This document shows positions 59,085 through 64,000 of a DNA stretch of 64,000 nt, piece after piece (within the stretch, counting starts at the first letter, position 1; the number at the start of each line of letters is the position of its first letter). A program made the translations under genes and the position numbers. Where the stretch lies: assembly GCF_000765215.1 (NCBI RefSeq), contig NZ_JPJE01000006.1, positions 1-64,000 on the forward strand, read 5' to 3'. Origin of the DNA: Eubacterium sp. ER2. Its GTDB lineage: Bacteria > Bacillota > Clostridia > Lachnospirales > Lachnospiraceae. Below the pieces are notes generated by a model. It searched no databases. It was not told where the DNA came from and saw only the letters and a list, made by a program, of their open reading frames with translations.

Positions 59085-59936
59085 ATGGAAATGTGGTTTT
59101 CAGATGAACACACAGAGGACGTGAAGCTGTCCATCCGCATCAAGGAACAGCTTTTCAGCGCCCAGAGCGAGTTCCAGCGGATCGATGTGCTGGACTCCCG
59201 GGAGTTCGGCCGGATCCTTGTGGCGGACGGGGACCTGATGCTGACAGAGAAGGATGAATTCATTTACCACGAGATGATCACCCACGTGCCCATGGCGGTG
59301 CACCCCCATGTGGAGGACGTGCTTGTCATCGGCGGGGGCGATGGCGGTGTGGTCCGGGAGCTGATCAAGTACGAGGAGATCCGCCACATCGATGTGGTGG
59401 AGATGGATCCCCTTCTTGTGGAGGTCTGCCGGAAATATATCCCGGAGATCGCCTGCAGTCTCAACGATGAGAGGGTGGAGATCTTTCACGAGGACGGCCT
59501 GCGGTTCATCCGCTCCCAGACGGACCGGTACGACCTCATCATCATCGACTCCCCCAACCCCTTCGGACCCGGGGAGGGACTGTTCACAAAAGAGTTTTAC
59601 GGGAACTGCTATAATGCCCTCCGGGAGGACGGCATCATGGTCAACCAGAATGAGAGTCCTTTTTACACGGAGGAGGCTTTCCAGTGCCAGCGGATGCACA
59701 AGCGGATCGTGGAGACCTTTCCCATCTGCCGGGTGTACCAGGCCCACCTGCCCTCCTACCCGTCGGGGCACTGGCTCTTTGGCTTTGCGTCAAAGAAGTA
59801 CCACCCCCTGGAGGATTTAAACGCTGTGGCCTGGAAGCTGAAAGGCATCCGCACAAGATACTATGAACCAAGACTGCACGCAGGGGTGTTTGCACTGCCT
59901 GTCTATGTGGAGGAGCTGCTGGAAGATGTTGAATAA
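59085..59936 (+). CDS. speE: Spermidine synthase
   Basis: The 283-residue aminopropyltransferase moves the aminopropyl group of decarboxylated SAM to putrescine. It shows the N-terminal beta domain (MWFSDEHTEDVKLSIRI in part), VIGGGDGGVVREL, EMDPLLVEVC and the catalytic-site IIIDSPNPFGPGEGL. It follows speA by three bases. The SAM decarboxylase speD that normally feeds it is not in this operon or window. The last 11 bases overlap speB. Confidence 0.92.
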   Translation: MEMWFSDEHTEDVKLSIRIKEQLFSAQSEFQRIDVLDSREFGRILVADGDLMLTEKDEFIYHEMITHVPMAVHPHVEDVLVIGGGDGGVVRELIKYEEIRHIDVVEMDPLLVEVCRKYIPEIACSLNDERVEIFHEDGLRFIRSQTDRYDLIIIDSPNPFGPGEGLFTKEFYGNCYNALREDGIMVNQNESPFYTEEAFQCQRMHKRIVETFPICRVYQAHLPSYPSGHWLFGFASKKYHPLEDLNAVAWKLKGIRTRYYEPRLHAGVFALPVYVEELLEDVE

Positions 59937-60786
59937 AAATATTGTAGATTACATGGGATGTGACTGTACCTACGAGGAGGCGGACATTGTCCTTTACGGG
60001 GCGCCCTTTGACTCCACCACCTCCTTCCGGCCGGGGACCCGCTTTGCCGGAGGCGCCATCCGGGCGGACTCCTACGGGCTGGAGACTTACAGCCCTTACC
60101 AGGACAGAAGCCTGGAGGAGTGCCGGGGCTTTGACATGGGAGATCTGGAGCTGGCCATCGGAAGCTCGGAGAAGGTGCTGGATCAGATTGAGGAGACGGC
60201 CGGGGAGATCTTCCGGGACGGGAAGCTGCCCTTCCTCATCGGGGGAGAGCACCTGGTGACCCTGGGAAGTGTCCGGGCGGCGGCCCGGAAATATCCGGAT
60301 CTTCACATCCTGCACTTTGACGCCCACACGGACCTGCGGGAGGATTACCTGGGGGTGGAGCTGTCCCACGCCTGCGTCCTTCGGCGGTGCTGGGAGCTGC
60401 TGGGGGATGGCCGCATCCACCAGTTCGGCATCCGCTCCGGGGAGAGGGCGGAGTTTGGCTGGGCCCGGGAGGGACACACGGATCTTCATCCTTTCACCCT
60501 GGAGGGACTGGGGGAGACGCTGGAGAAACTGAAGGGCGTCCCGGTGTACTTCACAGTAGATCTGGATGTGATGGACCCTTCCGTCTTTCCCGGGACGGGA
60601 ACGCCGGAGCCGGGAGGCGTAAGTTATATGGAGCTGCAGAGAGCCGTGACGGAAGTGTGCCGGAAGGCAGAGGTCATCGGGTGCGACGTGACAGAGCTGA
60701 GCCCGCCTTTTGACCCCACAGGGGCTTCCACGGCCGCGGCATGCAAGATCATAAGGGAGATGCTCATCGCCCTTGGAACAAAATAG
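59926..60786 (+). CDS. speB: Agmatinase
   Basis: The 286-residue ureohydrolase makes putrescine and urea from agmatine. The binuclear manganese ligands are in GGEHLVTLG, FDAHTDLRE and TVDLDVMDPS. The start at 59926 overlaps speE and has GGAAGA upstream; the frame is open back to 59863. Agmatinase rather than arginase is favoured because of speA. Confidence 0.92.
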   Translation: MLNKNIVDYMGCDCTYEEADIVLYGAPFDSTTSFRPGTRFAGGAIRADSYGLETYSPYQDRSLEECRGFDMGDLELAIGSSEKVLDQIEETAGEIFRDGKLPFLIGGEHLVTLGSVRAAARKYPDLHILHFDAHTDLREDYLGVELSHACVLRRCWELLGDGRIHQFGIRSGERAEFGWAREGHTDLHPFTLEGLGETLEKLKGVPVYFTVDLDVMDPSVFPGTGTPEPGGVSYMELQRAVTEVCRKAEVIGCDVTELSPPFDPTGASTAAACKIIREMLIALGTK

Positions 60787-60816
60787 AAAAGAGAGAAGAA
60801 AAGGAGGATATTAGAA

Positions 60817-62019
60817 ATGGGAAAAGTACTGATCATCGGATGCGGAGGAGTGGCCAGCGTGGCTATCCAGAAATGCTGCCAGAACAGCGAGGTGTTTTCA
60901 GAGATCTGCATCGCCAGCCGCACCGTGTCCAAGTGTGACGCGCTGAAGGAGAAGCTGGAGGGCACTACAAAGACAAAGATCACCACCGCCCAAGTGGATG
61001 CGGATAACGTGGAGGAACTGAAAGCGCTCATCAGAAAAGTGGAGCCGGAGGTGGTGCTGAACCTGGCTCTTCCCTACCAGGACCTTCACATCATGGACGC
61101 CTGCCTGGCCTGCGGCGTACACTATGTGGACACGGCCAACTACGAGCCCGAGGACACGGCAAAATTTGAGTACAAATGGCAGTGGGCCTACCGGGACGCC
61201 TACGAGAAGGCAGGCCTTACAGCCCTTCTTGGAAGCGGTTTTGATCCGGGAGTGACCAGTGTGTTCTCCGCCTACGCGCTGAAGCACTATTTTGACGAGA
61301 TCAACTATATCGACATCCTGGACTGCAATGCGGGAGACCACGGCTATCCCTTTGCCACCAACTTCAACCCGGAGATCAACATCCGGGAGGTGTCCGCCAA
61401 AGGCTCCTACTGGGAGGACGGACACTGGGTGGAGACAGAGCCCATGGAGATCAAGCGGGTCTACAACTTCCCGGAGATCGGCCCGAAGGATATGTATCTT
61501 CTCCACCACGAGGAGATCGAGTCGCTGGCTCTCAATATCCCTGGCATCAAGAGGATCCGCTTCTTTATGACATTCGGGGAGAGCTATCTCACTCACCTGC
61601 GGTGCCTGGAGAATGTGGGGATGACCTCCATTGAACCCATTATGTTTGAGGGGAAAGAGATCGTGCCCCTGCAGTTCTTAAAAGCCGTACTGCCGGATCC
61701 CTCCTCCCTGGGACCGCGGACAAAGGGAAAGACAAACATCGGCTGCATCTTTGTGGGAAAGAAAGACGGAAAAGAGAAGAAGATCTACATTTACAATACC
61801 TGTGATCACCAGGAGTGCTACAAAGAGGTGGGCTCCCAGGCAGTGGCCTACACTACAGGCGTGCCGGCCATGATCGGCGCCATGATGATCTTAAACGGCA
61901 CATGGAAGAAGCCGGGCGTGTATAATATGGAAGAGTTTGACCCGGATCCGTTCATGGAAGCGCTGAACAAGTGGGGACTTCCCTGGAAGGTCAGCGAGGA
62001 CCCGGAGCTGGTGGACTAG
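60817..62019 (+). CDS. Carboxyspermidine/carboxynorspermidine dehydrogenase
   Basis: The 400-residue protein is of the saccharopine dehydrogenase family (Rossmann GKVLIIGCGGVASVAIQ, then DTANYEPEDTAKF, LLGSGFDPGVTSVFSAYA). With NADPH it reductively joins aspartate semialdehyde to putrescine, giving carboxyspermidine. Assignment is supported by the decarboxylase right behind it. AAAGGAGG precedes the ATG. Confidence 0.9.
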   Translation: MGKVLIIGCGGVASVAIQKCCQNSEVFSEICIASRTVSKCDALKEKLEGTTKTKITTAQVDADNVEELKALIRKVEPEVVLNLALPYQDLHIMDACLACGVHYVDTANYEPEDTAKFEYKWQWAYRDAYEKAGLTALLGSGFDPGVTSVFSAYALKHYFDEINYIDILDCNAGDHGYPFATNFNPEINIREVSAKGSYWEDGHWVETEPMEIKRVYNFPEIGPKDMYLLHHEEIESLALNIPGIKRIRFFMTFGESYLTHLRCLENVGMTSIEPIMFEGKEIVPLQFLKAVLPDPSSLGPRTKGKTNIGCIFVGKKDGKEKKIYIYNTCDHQECYKEVGSQAVAYTTGVPAMIGAMMILNGTWKKPGVYNMEEFDPDPFMEALNKWGLPWKVSEDPELVD

Positions 62020-62028
62020 GAGAGAAAG

Positions 62029-63174
62029 ATGAGAGAAAGCAAGATACATACGCCCTGCTACATCGTGCAGGAGCGGGCGCTCAAGGAAAATCTGGAGCAG
62101 CTTGCCGGCCTGGCCCGGGAGACGGGATGCCGGATCCTGCTGGCTCAGAAGGCCTTCTCCATGTTCCGGGTCTACCCCCTCATAGGAAACTATCTGGCAG
62201 GGACCACAGCCAGCGGCCTCTACGAGGCCAGGCTGGGGGCGGAGTGCATGGGGAAGGAGAACCACATCTTCTCCCCCGCCTACCGGGAGGAGGAGATGGG
62301 CGAAATCCTCTCCCTTTGCGGACACGTAGTCCTCAACTCCCCCCAGCAGATACGGAGATACAAGAGGCAGATCCTGGCGGCGGGGAGGAGCCCGGGACTT
62401 CGTGTCAATCCGGAGTGCTCCACCCAGGAGGGCCACGCCATCTACGACCCCTGCGCCCCCGGCTCCCGGCTGGGGACTACCCTCTCCCAGCTTGAGAGGG
62501 CCCTTGCGGAGACGCCGGACCTGCTGGAGGGGATAGAGGGGCTGCATTTCCACACTCTGTGCGAGCAGGACGCGGACGCCCTGGCAGTGACCCTGGATGC
62601 AGTGGTGGAAAAGTTCGGTGTGTACATGGCGAAGATGAAGTGGGTGAACCTGGGCGGAGGACATCATATCACCCGCCCGGGGTACCACATGGAGACGCTG
62701 AAGCAGTGCATCCGCCGGGTGCAGAAGCTCTGCGGAGGGACAGTCTATCTGGAGCCCGGGGAGGCGGTGGCGCTGCAGGCCGGGACGCTTCGGACCAGTG
62801 TGCTGGAGATCACGGAAAACGGCGTGCAGACAGCCATCCTGGACGCATCTGCCGCCTGCCACATGCCGGATGTACTGGAGATGCCCTACCGCCCGTCCCT
62901 TTCCGGGGCAGGCCTTCCGGGCGAAAAGCCTTTTACATACCGTCTGGCAGGCCCCACCTGTCTGGCGGGGGATGTGATCGGAGACTACTCCTTTGACCGG
63001 CCCCTGGAGACCGGGGACGTGCTGGAGTTCCAGGACATGGCCATCTACTCCATGGTAAAAAACAATACATTCAACGGCATGGCCCTTCCGGATATTGTCC
63101 TTGAGAGGGAGGACGGGAGCAGGGAACTGGTGCGCCGGTTCGGCTATGAGGATTTTAAAGGCAGGCTTTCGTAA
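62029..63174 (+). CDS. nspC: Carboxyspermidine/carboxynorspermidine decarboxylase
   Basis: The 381-residue PLP enzyme has the alanine-racemase-like fold III. PLP lysine is in ILLAQKAFSMF; GLHFHTLCEQ and GGGHHITRPGY are further active-site stretches, and the C-terminal DASAACHMPDVLEMPYRP carries the catalytic Cys region. It decarboxylates carboxyspermidine to spermidine. It begins 9 bases after the dehydrogenase and ends at a terminator. Confidence 0.92.
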   Translation: MRESKIHTPCYIVQERALKENLEQLAGLARETGCRILLAQKAFSMFRVYPLIGNYLAGTTASGLYEARLGAECMGKENHIFSPAYREEEMGEILSLCGHVVLNSPQQIRRYKRQILAAGRSPGLRVNPECSTQEGHAIYDPCAPGSRLGTTLSQLERALAETPDLLEGIEGLHFHTLCEQDADALAVTLDAVVEKFGVYMAKMKWVNLGGGHHITRPGYHMETLKQCIRRVQKLCGGTVYLEPGEAVALQAGTLRTSVLEITENGVQTAILDASAACHMPDVLEMPYRPSLSGAGLPGEKPFTYRLAGPTCLAGDVIGDYSFDRPLETGDVLEFQDMAIYSMVKNNTFNGMALPDIVLEREDGSRELVRRFGYEDFKGRLS

Positions 63175-63185
63175 GCCTGCCTTTT
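63157..63185. terminator. Bidirectional terminator at the end of the polyamine operon
   Basis: AAAGGCAGGCTT (63157-63168) pairs with AAGCCTGCCTTT (63173-63184); the stop codon of nspC lies in the hairpin. It can serve the convergent AraC gene too. Confidence 0.88.
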
Positions 63186-63204
63186 CCGTGGCCGTGCGGG
63201 AAGC

Positions 63205-64000
63205 TCAGAATTCCCGCACGCCGTACTGATCCCTGTACTGCTTCAGCGTCATGCCGGTGTGCTTCTTGAAGGTCTTTCCCAGATGGCTCTGAGAAGAAAA
63301 GCCCAGGTAGGCGGCGATCTCACTGTAGGAGTAGGGGGAGTAGGAGAGCAGGTTTTTTGTCAGCCCGACCTTTTCGCGCAGGATAAAATCCGTGATGGTG
63401 AGACCCTCGTGCTGGCGGAAGATCTCGGACAGATAATTGGCGTTCAGGTACAGCTCGTCGGCAATGTCCTGGATGCGGATTTTTTCATGGAGATGCTTGA
63501 ATATATAGTCCTTGCACTGGTCCACCCGGGGGTTCTGGTCTTTCCTTGGCCGGCCTGCCTTCTGGGAATTTAAGTCCGCCACCATCTCTGCATATTTGAA
63601 TTCAAACTGGTGCATCATGTTCAGCAGGACAGCCGTGTCTGATTCCTCCTCCAGCTTCTGGATGAAGACGTCGCTCATGGAGAAGGATACCTCCGGGAGA
63701 AGGCCGCCTCTGATGGCTGCACGGCTTGCCAGCGTGACCACCACAATGCCCCGGTTGCGCATGTGGCGGACCTCGTCTTTGGCCAGTGTCCCGATCTTTC
63801 CCGTGTAGTCCTCCTGCAGGCTGCGCCGGAGCATGCCGATGTCCCCGTGCTCGATGCTGGAGAACTCCCGCAGCTCCTGGTCGTAAGGATTGTGGGGCTG
63901 CTCCTGCTCCCTCCGGTCAAAGACCAGGGAGGAGAAGTCCTCCATGATGGCGTCGTCCATGGAGCTGTCCATGCAGTTGGCGGTCACCAGGTCGTCCCGG
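63205..64000 (-). CDS. AraC family transcriptional regulator (partial)
   Basis: The frame stays open to the right edge, so the N-terminus is missing. The visible 265 residues end in an AraC-type double helix-turn-helix (about the last 105 residues): IRIQDIADELYLNANYLSEIF in the first HTH and YSEIAAYLGFSSQSHLGKTFKKHTG in the second. The preceding part has a helical, GAF- or response-like character (ERxAVLLNMMHQFEFKYAEMV) without a named domain. Target unknown. It converges on the polyamine operon. Confidence 0.85.
   Translation of the reverse strand, partial: RDDLVTANCMDSSMDDAIMEDFSSLVFDRREQEQPHNPYDQELREFSSIEHGDIGMLRRSLQEDYTGKIGTLAKDEVRHMRNRGIVVVTLASRAAIRGGLLPEVSFSMSDVFIQKLEEESDTAVLLNMMHQFEFKYAEMVADLNSQKAGRPRKDQNPRVDQCKDYIFKHLHEKIRIQDIADELYLNANYLSEIFRQHEGLTITDFILREKVGLTKNLLSYSPYSYSEIAAYLGFSSQSHLGKTFKKHTGMTLKQYRDQYGVREF

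Overview
The window looks like chromosomal DNA of a Gram-positive, spore-forming anaerobe of the class Clostridia, most likely Lachnospiraceae. This rests on the murB-rapZ-whiA-crh block, a type III glutamine synthetase, PRD-type antiterminators, a zinc-ribbon MscL, BspA-like repeats, TxpA/Fst-like toxins, strong GGAGG ribosome binding sites and a moderately high GC content. Genus cannot be fixed from the sequence alone. There is no rRNA, CRISPR array, insertion sequence or prophage.

Layout. 1-7.7 kb: marR, pyrophosphatase, an HD hydrolase, a YitT membrane protein, an N-acetylhexosamine-kinase-like enzyme, then glucose PTS ptsG with an RNA antiterminator switch in its leader and the matching LicT/GlcT protein behind it. 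7.9-13.7 kb: an Rpn-type nuclease, a first type I toxin/antitoxin locus, and a translationally coupled four-gene operon (DUF3783, leucine-rich repeat, VWA-like, MoxR-type AAA ATPase). 13.8-19.8 kb: a triosephosphate isomerase facing a tetronate (threonate/erythronate) catabolic operon (pdxA2, four-carbon acid sugar kinase, kdgT-like permease) with a DeoR regulator. 19.8-26.8 kb: a second toxin/antitoxin locus, SPOR-amidase, a sigma-like protein lacking region 4, murB-rapZ-whiA and a Crh-like HPr, a lipid kinase, tRNA-Glu and mscL.

26.8-36.2 kb: a class V PLP enzyme divergent from a LysR regulator, then pxpB-pxpC-accB-accC-D-hydroxyacid dehydrogenase-pxpA-dicarboxylate symporter, which together look like a 5-oxoproline (or related lactam) system carrying its own biotin carboxylase parts. 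36.3-45.0 kb: an AT-richer block encoding a galactitol-type PTS with its own HPr and Enzyme I, two aldolases, an aldo/keto reductase and a PRD regulator; it looks horizontally acquired. 45.3-52 kb: fba, type III glutamine synthetase, small proteins, an RNA methyltransferase, rdgB and a phosphodiesterase.

52.0-52.8 kb: seven tRNA genes (Pro, Gly, Arg, His, Gln, Lys, Leu). 53-57 kb: Ktr potassium uptake (ktrB, ktrA) and a Pit phosphate transporter with its DUF47 partner. 57.2-63.2 kb: a structured untranslated leader followed by a polyamine operon (speA, speE, speB, carboxyspermidine dehydrogenase and decarboxylase) holding two alternative routes from putrescine to spermidine. An AraC regulator runs off the right edge.

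The most unusual items are the paired type I toxin/antitoxin loci with a shared RNA loop, the Crh-like HPr with Asp15, the pxp/acc cluster, the self-contained PTS island, the sigma fragment and the structured leader before speA.
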